A stretch of DNA of 64,000 bases from an uncultured Roseobacter sp. Lineage in GTDB: Bacteria > Pseudomonadota > Alphaproteobacteria > Rhodobacterales > Rhodobacteraceae. Below are positions 54,752 to 63,980 of this stretch, one piece after another. The stretch is from positions 48,043-112,042 of the forward strand of contig CANMWT010000010.1 in NCBI GenBank assembly GCA_947501635.1, read 5' to 3'. The translations under genes were made by a program, and so were the position numbers. Under the pieces are notes generated by a model. The model saw only the letters and a program-made list of their open reading frames with translations. It had not been told where the DNA came from and made no database searches. Each line of letters begins with the position of its first letter. Positions within the stretch are counted from its first letter, which is position 1.

Positions 54752-55653
54752 CGGGTCTCTCTGCACATGAGGCTTTTGCAGCTTACGAGGCCGTGCGCCA
54801 CCGGTTGCCTCAGGCCGCGCCAAGCGACAGGCAGTATCGCACGGCGGCAACGCTGGAAGACCTTGCCGATGACTTCGACGTGTTCCTGCTCGACGCGTTT
54901 GGCGTTCTCAACATCGGTGACAGGGCAATCCCCGGCACGCCCGAGCGTGTTGCAAACCTGAAAGCCGCCGGCAAGCGTGTGCTTGTCGTGTCCAACGCGG
55001 CGGGGTTCCCGCATGCCACGCTGATGCAGAAATACGCAAGGCTCGGGTATGATTTTGCGCCCGAAGACGTGGTCACCAGCCGTGCCACGCTTTTGGCAGG
55101 CATGCAGGGCCTGCGCGATAAGCACTGGGGCCTGATGGCTACACGCAGCGCTGGCCTGGGTGACCTCGAAGGCCTGAACCTGACCTATCTCGAAGAAGAC
55201 CCCTCCCCCTATGATGTGGTCGAGGGATTCCTGCTGATCGGCTCCGCTGCATGGACCGAAACCCGACAGGCCCTGCTGGAGAATGCTCTGCTGTCGCGCT
55301 TGCGCCCCGTGCTGGTCGGCAACCCGGATATCGTCGCCCCGCGCGAACAGGGCTTCTCGGTCGAGCCGGGCCACTTTGCGCATAGGCTGGCGAACCGCAC
55401 CAAAGCCTCGGTGGAGTTCTTTGGAAAACCTTTCACCAATATTTTCGATCTGGCCTTCAAGCGTCTGGGAACGGTGGACAGATCACGTGTCGTGATGGTG
55501 GGCGACAGTCTGCACACGGATATTCTTGGCGCCCGTACCGCCGGTGTCGCCTCTGCCCTGATATCGGACTATGGCTTCTTTGCAGGTCAGGATGTCGCCG
55601 CGGCCATCGCACAAGCCGGTATCGTGCCCGATTACGTTGTGGCCCAGCCCTGA
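54748..55653 (+). CDS. HAD-superfamily (class IIA, NagD-like) phosphatase
   Basis: A 301-residue HAD hydrolase. Motif I is VFLLDAFGVLNIGD (nucleophile Asp). Motif II Ser is in LVVSNAAGFPH. Motif III lysine is probably in the EFFGKPFTNI region. Motif IV is MVGDSLHTDILGARTAG. This gives the class IIA NagD-like layout. The start is taken as the TTG at 54748 whose bases overlap the permease stop (TTGA), with GGGGAG upstream; an ATG at 54715 would overlap the permease by 37 bases. It is the fifth gene of the PhnDCEE operon, so hydrolysis of an imported phosphoester is likely. Confidence 0.82.
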   Translation: MTGLSAHEAFAAYEAVRHRLPQAAPSDRQYRTAATLEDLADDFDVFLLDAFGVLNIGDRAIPGTPERVANLKAAGKRVLVVSNAAGFPHATLMQKYARLGYDFAPEDVVTSRATLLAGMQGLRDKHWGLMATRSAGLGDLEGLNLTYLEEDPSPYDVVEGFLLIGSAAWTETRQALLENALLSRLRPVLVGNPDIVAPREQGFSVEPGHFAHRLANRTKASVEFFGKPFTNIFDLAFKRLGTVDRSRVVMVGDSLHTDILGARTAGVASALISDYGFFAGQDVAAAIAQAGIVPDYVVAQP

Positions 55654-55759
55654 CGGCTGCCATCAGCGCCGCTGTGGAGCCGCGATAACTTCATTGCATA
55701 AACAAGCGAAACTCTTAGGCTTGCCTGATTGCTTTTTGGGATTTGCAGGAGAAGTTGGG

Positions 55760-56227
55760 ATGACGAACTACATCGTTTCGGGAGCAATAGCGTGTCTGTT
55801 CATGACAAGCGCGGTGTTGGCTGAACAGCGCATTGAGCTGAATATGGAAGCGAGCATGAATTCCAGAGACACTTTCGAGTTGGACGATGGAGGCTTTTAC
55901 TATCAGGACAGTGAAAGTTACACGGAAGTCCTCGAGGGCCCCTTTGAAGATGGACCGTCACGCTGCCTGGGGTCCGGTTTCTACTTCGAAGACGGTACCA
56001 ACGACATTGGCGGAATTTGCATCTACGGCGTGGGGACGGATACCTTTACAATAAAGTGGATCGCCGGGGCACAGGGCGCTGCAAACACCTGGACTGTCGT
56101 GTCCGGCACCGGGAAATACGACGGCATGACAGGCGAAGGCATCGCGACAAACCAGACAGAGCAGTTTCAGCGTGCAGTACGGCTGATAAAGACCCATGTC
56201 GTCGGCACCGTGACGATGCCGGAGTAA
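55760..56227 (+). CDS. Secreted hypothetical protein
   Basis: A 155-residue exported protein, signal peptide MTNYIVSGAIACLFMTSAVLA. The mature part is beta-rich and has a Gly-rich end, WTVVSGTGKYDGMTGEGIA, with a barrel-like pattern of strands (RCLGSGFYFEDGTNDIGGIC). This resembles the allene-oxide-cyclase-barrel or 'lipocalin-like' secreted proteins of alphaproteobacteria but no family can be named. AGGAG lies before the ATG at 55760. It is 106 bases after the HAD gene and may be its own unit. Confidence 0.6.
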   Translation: MTNYIVSGAIACLFMTSAVLAEQRIELNMEASMNSRDTFELDDGGFYYQDSESYTEVLEGPFEDGPSRCLGSGFYFEDGTNDIGGICIYGVGTDTFTIKWIAGAQGAANTWTVVSGTGKYDGMTGEGIATNQTEQFQRAVRLIKTHVVGTVTMPE

Positions 56228-57337
56228 TCTCTGGAAACCTATGCAAAGCGGGTTACGGGCAAGCGGCGACCCGTCCCTCTCGTGGTGGCCTACTGCCGGA
56301 AAATTTGGTCAAACCCTCATGCCCAACGACCTTTAACTTGGCCGCCTGCATGCGCCGTCAGTTCTGACTGGTCAGCAAAACATCTTTGCGTCCCATTACA
56401 TGCCCACCCCTTTCAACTGCGTTCACATCGCTCAATATGACCCGCGCAACCGGCCATTGCCCAAAAAGCAGTCGTTGATCCAAGCCGTGGCGAACGGCAG
56501 ATCAGAGCCCGAAGCTGAAGTCGCCTGGCTGAAGCGTTCGCAGATGCGGCAACGTTATGGAAGTCGCCATTTTGCGGCACTCCGTTGCTGTCTCCAGGTC
56601 GTTCTGATGCCAGCCTCTACGTCCAGCTTGTCCAAGTCTTTCAAGCTGTTGGAGGACAAAGTCGTATCCACGTCTTAGAAAGCTTCCGCCGTCTGCTCGG
56701 TAAGGTGCGCAATTTCTTGAGGAGTTTCAGAGCCCTAATTTTTTCTGCGCTTCCCCCTCCCGATCTCAGGGGCGAAAATCGGACCAAATATGTTCCGCCA
56801 GAAGCGAACGGTGCCGTGGCTCACATCGATTCCAAATTCGAGCGGCGGATACTCTACATTCCACGGCGATTATTGGAACCAGACGAACAAAAACACGGCC
56901 AATCGGACGATTTCGGAAGTTGTTTTGAAGTATTTTCACGAGGCAGGACTCGTCGTGACGGGGTGCTGCTGGGCTGCCCTGCCCTGCCCGTCTTACGCCA
57001 AGTTCTTCGTACAAGACCGGCGTCTATTGAAAGAATTCTCAAACCGGCTCTTGATGTTGTTTTCTTAGCGTCGGGCAGCTTTTATCGCAGACGAAAATTT
57101 TCTTGGTTTTCGACTGAATCCGCAGTGTTTGCGCACATTTGCGCAAGATATTTTTGAGGCTGGTTGTCCGGGCCCTAGTGGCAGCAGCGTCAATGCCCGG
57201 CCTATCCAATCACTTGCATAGAAAAGAAATAGGGGTATCGTTTCAGAATTACTTTTGCTTAGCGCCAGTTTTTGGGCGCGGGCACATAAAATTATAGTGG
57301 GCAAAAAATGCCCAGAAACCACAGTGGAGGAATAAGA
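56228..57337. other. 1.1-kb gene-poor region with decayed transposase
   Basis: No intact gene is seen. Apparent frames lack ribosome binding sites and recognisable domains. The minus strand at 56735-56935 carries an IS6-family transposase relic. The last 100 bases hold the start region of the sugar transporter; TTGGGC and TATAGT spaced by 15 bases near 57270-57300 are only a weak promoter candidate. Confidence 0.6.
56735..56935 (-). pseudogene. IS6-family transposase N-terminal relic
   Basis: On the minus strand a frame reads KYFKTTSEIVRLAVFLFVWF, then after an in-frame TAA, EFGIDVSHGTVRFWRNIFGP followed by IFAPEIGRGK. This parallels the start of IS6 transposases (…PEIIRLAV..Y.RF.LSLR.VE.LL.ERGIDVSHETVRFW.NRFGPMFA.EIR…). 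The in-frame stop, the damaged segment between the halves and the missing DDE domain show it is dead. Confidence 0.6.
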
Positions 57338-58471
57338 ATGTTTAACTTTAAGCGGGCGATTGCCCCTTCGGCTCTATCGCTGATGATGATGGCGAGTGCC
57401 GCTGTCGCAGCACCGGCAAAAGTTGCAGGACCCGGGTTCGATCCCGGATGTTTTGCCCCATGGAATAGTGAGATTGGCTACTTTCAGTGGGAAAAACGCG
57501 AAGGCCCTCACAAGATCGCAATTGTGAACGGATTTGTTGGCAACACATGGCGAATCCAAATGATCCAGACGGCGAAAGCCTACGCATCCCAGCCCGACAT
57601 TGCGGCGCAGATTGAAGAGTTCAAAGTTGTCTCTACTGGCACGGATGTGGCAGCCCAACTCGGAGCAATCGAGGATTTCATCAATCAGGGCTACGATGCA
57701 ATCGTGACCATTGCGGTGTCCCCGGAGGGTTTTGATCGCGTTATCCGCCTCGCTGACCGAAACGACGTGGTGCTGGTGCCTTTTGACAACGTGCTCGACA
57801 CGGACAAAGTGATGCAGGTGAACAAAGACCAACTCGAAATGGGGCGTATGTATGGGCGCTGGTTGCTCGAGCAGTTTGGCGACAAATCTGAAGGCAAGAT
57901 CCTCGAAGTCCGCGGCCTGCCGGGTAACTCGGTTGACCGCGACCGCAACATCGGTTTCCACGAGGTCATGGATGCGTCTGGCGGGAACTGGGACATTGTC
58001 GAAGTTGTCGGCAACTGGGACGACGGCACAGCGCAGAAAGTAACAGCAGATGCGATTGCCGTGCACAGCCAGTTTGACGGCGTTGTGGTGCAGGGTGGTA
58101 CGACAGGTGCTGTCCGCGCCATGCTGGACGCCGGACACCCTATGGTCCCGCTGGCTGGAGAAGCTGAAAACGGTTTCCGCAAGATCCTCGCAGAGCAAGC
58201 TGACAACGGTTTGAAGGCCATTTCCATCGGGCAGTCGCCCGGTATGGTTTCCGTGGCCATGAAAGCGGCCCTTGCCGCCCTTGACGGTCAGGTAATGCCA
58301 CAGCTGATTTCCATCCCGATCCCGTCGACACGGTATGATGAACTTGAAGCGGGTAAAAACTACTGGCCCGATTTGACGGACAACTTCTTTACCGTCAATG
58401 AATTCCCAGCCTGTGACGTCAATATCACCGCACGGGAGATCATGACAAAGGACGCCGAAAACCTCGAATAG
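57338..58471 (+). CDS. Sugar ABC transporter periplasmic binding protein (RbsB-like)
   Basis: A 377-residue exported protein, signal peptide MFNFKRAIAPSALSLMMMASAAVA. The type I periplasmic fold shows KIAIVNGFVGNTWRIQMIQT, INQGYDAIVTIAVSPEGFDR, VLVPFDNVLDTDKVMQV and VQGGTTGAVRAMLDAG. The extra N-terminal sequence before the first strand (about 45 residues, with a PGCFAPWNSE segment) is longer than in RbsB. GGAGGAATAAG precedes the ATG. It heads the rbsA-rbsC-rbsC-lactonase-cupin cluster. Confidence 0.87.
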   Translation: MFNFKRAIAPSALSLMMMASAAVAAPAKVAGPGFDPGCFAPWNSEIGYFQWEKREGPHKIAIVNGFVGNTWRIQMIQTAKAYASQPDIAAQIEEFKVVSTGTDVAAQLGAIEDFINQGYDAIVTIAVSPEGFDRVIRLADRNDVVLVPFDNVLDTDKVMQVNKDQLEMGRMYGRWLLEQFGDKSEGKILEVRGLPGNSVDRDRNIGFHEVMDASGGNWDIVEVVGNWDDGTAQKVTADAIAVHSQFDGVVVQGGTTGAVRAMLDAGHPMVPLAGEAENGFRKILAEQADNGLKAISIGQSPGMVSVAMKAALAALDGQVMPQLISIPIPSTRYDELEAGKNYWPDLTDNFFTVNEFPACDVNITAREIMTKDAENLE

Positions 58472-58483
58472 GACGACAACAAC

Positions 58484-58509
58484 AACGCCGGGCCATTTGG
58501 TCCGGCGTT
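58484..58509 (+). terminator. Attenuating hairpin between binding protein and ATPase genes
   Basis: AACGCCGG-GCCATTTGGT-CCGGCGTT, eight pairs extended by inner CC/GG, followed by a short T run (TTTGGC). It lies 12 bases after the binding-protein stop and 33 before the ATPase start, the usual place for differential expression in sugar importer operons. Confidence 0.55.
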
Positions 58510-58542
58510 TTGGCTTTACCCTTTTTGAGTTTCGGGAATTTC

Positions 58543-60078
58543 ATGTCGGCACCCCCAAAAGATCCTGCCCAAGCGCACGTCCAGCTGACCGGCGTCACCA
58601 AACGCTATGGCGGTGTGACGGCACTTGATAACGTGGACTTTTCTTGTGAGCTGGGATCAGTTCACGCTGTTCTCGGAGAAAATGGCGCCGGAAAATCCAC
58701 GCTCATAAAAATTATGTCTGGCGTCGTTCAACCTGATGAGGGGGAAATCCGCCTGGATGGTAGGCTTGCAAGTTTTTCCCATCCTGCAGCGGCCAATGCG
58801 CAGGGCATCGTATGTATTTTCCAAGAACTTTCGCTGTTGCCGGACCTGTCGGTAGCCGACAATATTTCAATATCCGATCCACCCCGGCGTTTTGGCCTGA
58901 TTGACGCCAAAGCACAGCGCAGACGCGCAGAAGAGCTACTGGCCCGCATTGGATGCGAGGACCTTAACCCGATGTCACGGGTACGGGATTTACCCTTGTC
59001 GCGCAGACAAATGGTGGAAATCGCCAAAGCACTGGCGAAAAACCCGAACGTGCTAATCCTGGACGAGGCAACATCGGCCCTGACCGCAGCCGACGTCGAT
59101 ACGGTTTTCGAAATCTTGCGCCGCCTGCGTGATGACGGCATTTCAATTCTGACGATTTCTCATCGGATGCATGAAATCGAGGCTATTGCCGACAAGTGCT
59201 CGGTCTTTCGTAATGGCAAGCATATCGAGACTTTTCAGCAGGGCGCGCGATCTGAAGGAGAGATCGTGCAGATGATGATCGGTCGGGAAATTACGGCACA
59301 TTTTCCACCCAAACCGCCGCCACCGGACTCTGCCGAACCGATGTTGGAACTCAAGAAATATTCTTGGGAAGACCGGCTGAAATCAATTGATCTGACTGTT
59401 GGCGCGGGCGAAATCGTCGGGTTGGGCGGGTTAGACGGGCAAGGCCAAAAAGAACTTTTGCTTGGCCTTTTTGGTGTGCTCAAAGGCACAAGCGGACAAG
59501 TCATTGTTCAAGGCAACGAGGTTGATATCAACTCACCGCAAGATGCCAAAAAGGCGGGTGTTGATCTGGCTTTGATCCCCGAAGATCGCAAGACCGAAGG
59601 CCTTATGCTGCCAATGTCTATCGCTGATAATCTGACGATTGCCTCATTAAAGCGGCTCTCGCGCGGCATATTCGTTGACGCCGATGCGATGACCGCGGCA
59701 ATCGAAGATGGCATTCAGCGGATGCAGATCAAAGTTGGATCGAGCGCAGATGCGGTCTCGACCCTGTCGGGTGGCAACCAGCAAAAGGTTGTGATCGCCA
59801 AGTGGCTTATGACCGAGCCGAAAATCGTTCTGCTGAACGATCCGACGCGCGGTATCGATGTGGGAACCAAGCAGGAAATATACCGCTTGTTGCGCAGTCT
59901 CGCCGAAACCGGCGCCTCCATCGTATATTATTCAACAGACTATGAAGAACTGATCGGATGCTGCGACCGCGTGGCCGTCATGTATGACGGCGAGATCGTA
60001 CGCGAATTGCAAGGTGACGAGATAAACGAGCGCAACATCATTGCGTCAGCGCTCAAAATGGATGAGGCAGCACAATGA
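58543..60078 (+). CDS. Sugar ABC transporter ATPase with two ABC domains (RbsA-like)
   Basis: A 511-residue tandem ATPase. The first domain has Walker A VLGENGAGKSTLIKIMSGVV and Walker B VLILDEATSALTAADVDTV. The second has the usual degenerate Walker A (GLGGLDGQGQKELLLG), signature TLSGGNQQKVVIAKWLMTEP and VLLNDPTRGIDVGTKQEIYR. The order and motifs are those of ribose-type importers. The start at 58543 follows GGGAATTTC. It overlaps the first permease by 4 bases. Confidence 0.9.
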   Translation: MSAPPKDPAQAHVQLTGVTKRYGGVTALDNVDFSCELGSVHAVLGENGAGKSTLIKIMSGVVQPDEGEIRLDGRLASFSHPAAANAQGIVCIFQELSLLPDLSVADNISISDPPRRFGLIDAKAQRRRAEELLARIGCEDLNPMSRVRDLPLSRRQMVEIAKALAKNPNVLILDEATSALTAADVDTVFEILRRLRDDGISILTISHRMHEIEAIADKCSVFRNGKHIETFQQGARSEGEIVQMMIGREITAHFPPKPPPPDSAEPMLELKKYSWEDRLKSIDLTVGAGEIVGLGGLDGQGQKELLLGLFGVLKGTSGQVIVQGNEVDINSPQDAKKAGVDLALIPEDRKTEGLMLPMSIADNLTIASLKRLSRGIFVDADAMTAAIEDGIQRMQIKVGSSADAVSTLSGGNQQKVVIAKWLMTEPKIVLLNDPTRGIDVGTKQEIYRLLRSLAETGASIVYYSTDYEELIGCCDRVAVMYDGEIVRELQGDEINERNIIASALKMDEAAQ

Positions 60079-61115
60079 ACGATCTAAGAGTGCGACTTTC
60101 GCAAAACGCCGCCTTGCTGACTGCGATTGTCGTCTTCATCCTGTTCTACGTCTTTTACAATATGAACCATCCGCGTGGTTTTTCAGTCGCGGTATTGATC
60201 CAGAACTCAAACGAAGTGTTTACGCTGGCCATGGTCGCGATGGCACAAACCGTGCCGGTTTTGATGGGCGGGTTGGACCTTTCTGTTGGCGCAATAATGA
60301 CTTTGGTAAACACCATCGCAAGCCATTTGCTGAATGGAAGCCCAATGCAGATCGCGTTCGGAATGGTGGTCAGCCTCGCCGCCGGAGCAGCCTGCGGTTT
60401 TGTGAATGGCTGCATCGTGGTCTACGGGCGCATCCAACCAATAATTGCAACACTTGCCACCGGCGCGATTTTTCTTGGGCTGGCTTTGTTTCTTCGTCCC
60501 TCACCGGGGGGCAATGTGGACGACGATCTCTCTTGGGCGGCAACTAATGATCTTTACGAAATTGCCGCAACCTATGGTTTTGCCCAAAACGGCGAAGCTG
60601 GGTGGTTCCAGCCGATCTCTTGGATTCCCGTGCCTTTGTTGCTGCTGGTCTTGGTGGCAGTTCTGGTCTGGCTGCCATTTGCCCGCTCGGTCACGGGGCG
60701 CACAGTATATGCCGTAGGGTCAGGCGAAGGCGCGGCTTATATGTCAGGCCTGTCCATTGATCGCGCGAAGATCGCAGCTTTCACGCTTGGTGGATTTTTT
60801 GCGGGCATTGGCGGGCTTTATCTGACGCTACAAACGTCGTCGGGGAACGCCGATATCCCTCAGGCGGGGGCTTATACGCTGAACTCTATTGCCGCTGTCG
60901 TGATTGGCGGCACATCCTTGCTGGGTGGGGTTGGCACGGCAATCGGGTCGATATTCGGCGCGCTGATCCTGCGCACAATCTCTTTCAATTTCCGGATTTT
61001 TGAGATTGATCCCCTGATGCAACCCTTGTTCGAAGGAACCGTGCTGCTCGCAGCTGTCAGCTTGGGTGCATTCCGCGTCTTACGGGTAAAAAATACGCTG
61101 GAGCTTTTCCGATGA
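60075..61115 (+). CDS. Sugar ABC permease 1 (RbsC-like)
   Basis: A 346-residue permease of the ribose/xylose class: VPVLMGGLDLSVGAIMTLVN, GFVNGCIVVYGRIQPIIATL, TVYAVGSGEGAAYMSGLSID and GTSLLGGVGTAIGSIFGALI. About eight to ten membrane segments. Start and end overlap its neighbours by 4 bases. Confidence 0.9.
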   Translation: MNDLRVRLSQNAALLTAIVVFILFYVFYNMNHPRGFSVAVLIQNSNEVFTLAMVAMAQTVPVLMGGLDLSVGAIMTLVNTIASHLLNGSPMQIAFGMVVSLAAGAACGFVNGCIVVYGRIQPIIATLATGAIFLGLALFLRPSPGGNVDDDLSWAATNDLYEIAATYGFAQNGEAGWFQPISWIPVPLLLLVLVAVLVWLPFARSVTGRTVYAVGSGEGAAYMSGLSIDRAKIAAFTLGGFFAGIGGLYLTLQTSSGNADIPQAGAYTLNSIAAVVIGGTSLLGGVGTAIGSIFGALILRTISFNFRIFEIDPLMQPLFEGTVLLAAVSLGAFRVLRVKNTLELFR

Positions 61116-62092
61116 CGACCAGCGCTCCAGAACCGGCCACATCCCGGCTAAAGATCAGCGAAGATAACAAACCCATTGTGATGTCCGCAGGCTTCATCGT
61201 GGTCATTCTGGCTGTTGGCACGATGTACACGCTCTATACGCAGGGCACAGCAACCCTGTTGTCACCAGAGTACTTGCTTCAGCAACTGCAGGTTGGCGCG
61301 TTCCTTGGGATCGTCGCAGCTGGTATGATGCTCGTTATCCTGCTTGGCCACATCGACCTGTCTATTCCGTGGACAATCGCTGCGGGTGCCATGATGGCCA
61401 CGACAGTTGGCGGGCCGATGGCCATTCCTGTCGGACTTGGCGTTGGGCTTCTGGTGGGCCTTGTGAACGGGCTGGGAGTTGCCTATCTGCGCATTCCTTC
61501 GATGATCTTCACGCTGGGGGTGAATGCCGTCATGCGCGGCCTGATGGTTGCACACACAGGTGGCTTCGCGCCGCAGACTGCTGCCACCGATTTGATGCAA
61601 TATCTCGCCGTTGGAAAGATCTTGGGCATCCCGGTCGCCCTGCTCGTCTGGGCGGTTGTATCCATGGGTGTAATGCTTTTGTTGCAGCGCACAGCGGTTG
61701 GCAAAAGCATCTATGCCATAGGGAACAAGGAAGCTGCGGCTTACCTCGCGGGTGTACCTACAAAGTGGGTCATCGTCAGCGCTTTTTGCCTGTGTGGCAT
61801 GCTGGCGGGTCTGTCGGGCACGCTGCTCGCTGGGTATTCGACAAAGGCCTACCAAGGTATGGGCGACGCCTATCTTTTGCCTGCGATCGCAGCAGTTGTC
61901 ATTGGCGGCACGCATATTCTGGGGGGGCGTGGACGGTATCTGGGAACACTGATCGGTGTGATCCTGATTGTTCTGCTAAATTCTGTCCTGTCGATCATGC
62001 AGATGCCCGAGTCCGGACGTCAGATTATTTATGGAACCGTAATCATCGTCATGTTGCTGGTCTATGGGCGCGGGCGAAAGGTTACGAGCTAG
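61112..62092 (+). CDS. Sugar ABC permease 2 (RbsC-like)
   Basis: A 326-residue permease of the same family as its neighbour: MLVILLGHIDLSIPWTIAAG, GLVNGLGVAYLRIPSMIFTL, KSIYAIGNKEAAAYLAGVPT and GGTHILGGRGRYLGTLIGVI. Two different permeases in one operon suggest a heterodimeric channel. It ends 9 bases before the lactonase gene. Confidence 0.9.
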   Translation: MTTSAPEPATSRLKISEDNKPIVMSAGFIVVILAVGTMYTLYTQGTATLLSPEYLLQQLQVGAFLGIVAAGMMLVILLGHIDLSIPWTIAAGAMMATTVGGPMAIPVGLGVGLLVGLVNGLGVAYLRIPSMIFTLGVNAVMRGLMVAHTGGFAPQTAATDLMQYLAVGKILGIPVALLVWAVVSMGVMLLLQRTAVGKSIYAIGNKEAAAYLAGVPTKWVIVSAFCLCGMLAGLSGTLLAGYSTKAYQGMGDAYLLPAIAAVVIGGTHILGGRGRYLGTLIGVILIVLLNSVLSIMQMPESGRQIIYGTVIIVMLLVYGRGRKVTS

Positions 62093-62101
62093 GGGACGAA
62101 T

Positions 62102-63016
62102 ATGCTCACAGATGCCTTTGAAGTGATCGACAAGCGCTTCACACAATACGCAATGCCGAACGTGCACCTTGAAACCCTGTATAGCGGCACCCGTTGGGCA
62201 GAGGGGCCAGCCTATTTCCCGGCCGGGAAATACCTGATCTGGTCTGATATCCCGAACGACCGCCTGCTGCGGTATGATGAAACCAACGGCGTCGTTTCCG
62301 AGTTTTTGAAACCATGTCGCAACCACAACGGCCATACCGTTGACAGAGAAGGCCGCTTGGTCGCCTGCGAACACCGCGGACGTTGCGTCAGCCGCATTGA
62401 AGCAAACGGTTCAACAACTATTCTGGCCGATCGTTTCGAGGGGAAGCGCCTGAATTCTCCCAATGATCTGGTCGTCAAGTCTGATGGCTCCATCTGGTTC
62501 ACGGATCCTACCTACGGGATCGACAGTGAATACGAGGGCGACAAGGCAGAAGCTGAAATCGACGGTTCATATGTCTATCGCATCGACGGCGTGACCGGCG
62601 CCATAACAGCCGTGATTACCGACATGGTCAAACCAAACGGTCTTGCGTTTTCACCTGATGAAAGTCTGCTTTATGTGGCTGATACGGGTGCGACGCACGT
62701 CGAAGACGGTCCCCGGCATATCAGGACGTTCAACGTAAAATCCGATGACACACTGTCGGGTGGCGCGCTGTTCGCGACCAGCGACAACGGGCTTTTTGAT
62801 GGATTTCGCGTGGATGTTCATGGGAACATCTGGACGTCTGCAGGCGACGGCGTGCACTGCTATACGCCCGAAGGTGACCTCATTGGCAAAATACTGACCG
62901 GCGAAACCGTCGCTAATGTCGAATTCGGCGGCATAAAGCGCAACCGCTTGTTTATCTGCGCCACGACAACCTTGCGCGCCGTTTACCTGAACACACAGGC
63001 CGCACTGCGGCCCTGA
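62102..63016 (+). CDS. SMP-30/gluconolactonase-family lactonase
   Basis: A 304-residue six-bladed beta-propeller of the SMP-30/gluconolactonase/LRE family. The metal ligands are visible: Glu in TRWAEGPAYFPAG, Asn in RLNSPNDLVVKSDGSIWFTD, Asn in MVKPNGLAFSPDESLLYVAD (including the third-ligand Asp). Such enzymes open sugar lactones. Together with the adjacent importer and cupin this points to sugar or sugar-acid catabolism; the sugar dehydrogenase producing the lactone is outside the segment seen. Confidence 0.88.
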   Translation: MLTDAFEVIDKRFTQYAMPNVHLETLYSGTRWAEGPAYFPAGKYLIWSDIPNDRLLRYDETNGVVSEFLKPCRNHNGHTVDREGRLVACEHRGRCVSRIEANGSTTILADRFEGKRLNSPNDLVVKSDGSIWFTDPTYGIDSEYEGDKAEAEIDGSYVYRIDGVTGAITAVITDMVKPNGLAFSPDESLLYVADTGATHVEDGPRHIRTFNVKSDDTLSGGALFATSDNGLFDGFRVDVHGNIWTSAGDGVHCYTPEGDLIGKILTGETVANVEFGGIKRNRLFICATTTLRAVYLNTQAALRP

Positions 63017-63043
63017 TCAAGGCTCATAGCATAGGAGAGCATC

Positions 63044-63601
63044 ATGAAGACAGAAAGCTATTCCTCTAAAGCGCAAGGCAATATCCCCAACAGCCGTTTT
63101 CCACTCCTGATCCACCGCGCGGCCATTCCCGGTGGGGGCATCGAGGCGATTAAAACCCGTTTCCGTGAGAACGGCTGGGGTAATAACTGGGAATATCCCG
63201 GCATCTATGAATACGCCCATTTCCACTCCACATCTCATGAATGCCTTGGCTGTGCGGCGGGTTGGATGGAGTTCAATCTATCCGTTGAGGGCTGGACGAA
63301 AGTACGTTTGGAAGCAGGTGATGTCATTGTTATGCCGGCCGGTGTCAGCCATGAAATGATCGGCCGTTCCGACGATATTATGATGTGCGGCGGGTACGCA
63401 GGCGGCCGCGACTGGGACAACATTCAAGAGGCCTATTTGACACCGGAGCGCTACTATCAAGCCTGCAAGCTTATCATGTCTCTTCCAATCCCTGACCGCG
63501 ACCCGGTCACGGGCGAGGTACTTTTTCAATGGCACGATGCCCCCTCTTCGGTGGATGGCGGGTGGAATGATTTTCGTGATGGATTGGACGCCAGTTCATA
63601 G
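63044..63601 (+). CDS. Cupin-fold protein
   Basis: A 185-residue single-domain cupin. The motifs YAHFHSTSHECLGCAAG (metal ligands His, His, Glu) and LEAGDVIVMPAGVSHEMIGR (His) are present, as in YjlB-like and sugar-isomerase cupins. AGGAGAGCATC precedes the ATG at 63044, 27 bases after the lactonase. A role in the same catabolic route, for example as an isomerase or mutarotase-like protein, is inference. IS debris begins about 55 bases after its stop. Confidence 0.75.
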   Translation: MKTESYSSKAQGNIPNSRFPLLIHRAAIPGGGIEAIKTRFRENGWGNNWEYPGIYEYAHFHSTSHECLGCAAGWMEFNLSVEGWTKVRLEAGDVIVMPAGVSHEMIGRSDDIMMCGGYAGGRDWDNIQEAYLTPERYYQACKLIMSLPIPDRDPVTGEVLFQWHDAPSSVDGGWNDFRDGLDASS

Positions 63602-63655
63602 GCAAGTGCTTTCAGGCGAAATCAAACCAGTCTCAGTTTGCCACAGAAACCTTTC

Positions 63656-63730
63656 AAGTATTCCTTGGCCGTAAAGCACCTCAATCTGCCGCAACTTCGT
63701 TGCAATCTCTTCCGGCTTGTGTCGCTTATG
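63656..63730 (-). pseudogene. IS3-family OrfA N-terminal relic
   Basis: On the minus strand about 25 codons read HKRHKPEEIATKLRQIEVLY followed by GQGI, the characteristic start of IS3 (IS407-group) OrfA proteins (…R.HKPEEIV.KLRQV.VL..QG). The conserved reading ends abruptly at about 63656, and no OrfB follows. No start codon in frame is clear. It is a relic right beside the sugar cassette. Confidence 0.6.
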
Positions 63731-63980
63731 TCCAATCCGTGATCCTCGGTTTCCTGACTATTGGGGCGGAACCCTTCAAAGGGGGAGGATCAGCGATGTT
63801 CGGGCAATTGGCCTTGTTCAATGAATGCTTTTGGGAAATCACGCTGCAGTCCCGCAAGTGTTTATGCAATTTGATGAACTGGCGGCCGCGAAGTTCGCCG
63901 CGCGAGTATCAGCCGGATTGTCCCGGCGGTTTCAAAGGGTCGACGCAACACTTTAATCTTTTTGGAAAGATGGAGTGTTG

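Noticed and set aside
56585..57157. Rightward 190-codon open frame
   Set aside because: It runs antisense through the IS6 relic and has no domain or ribosome binding site.
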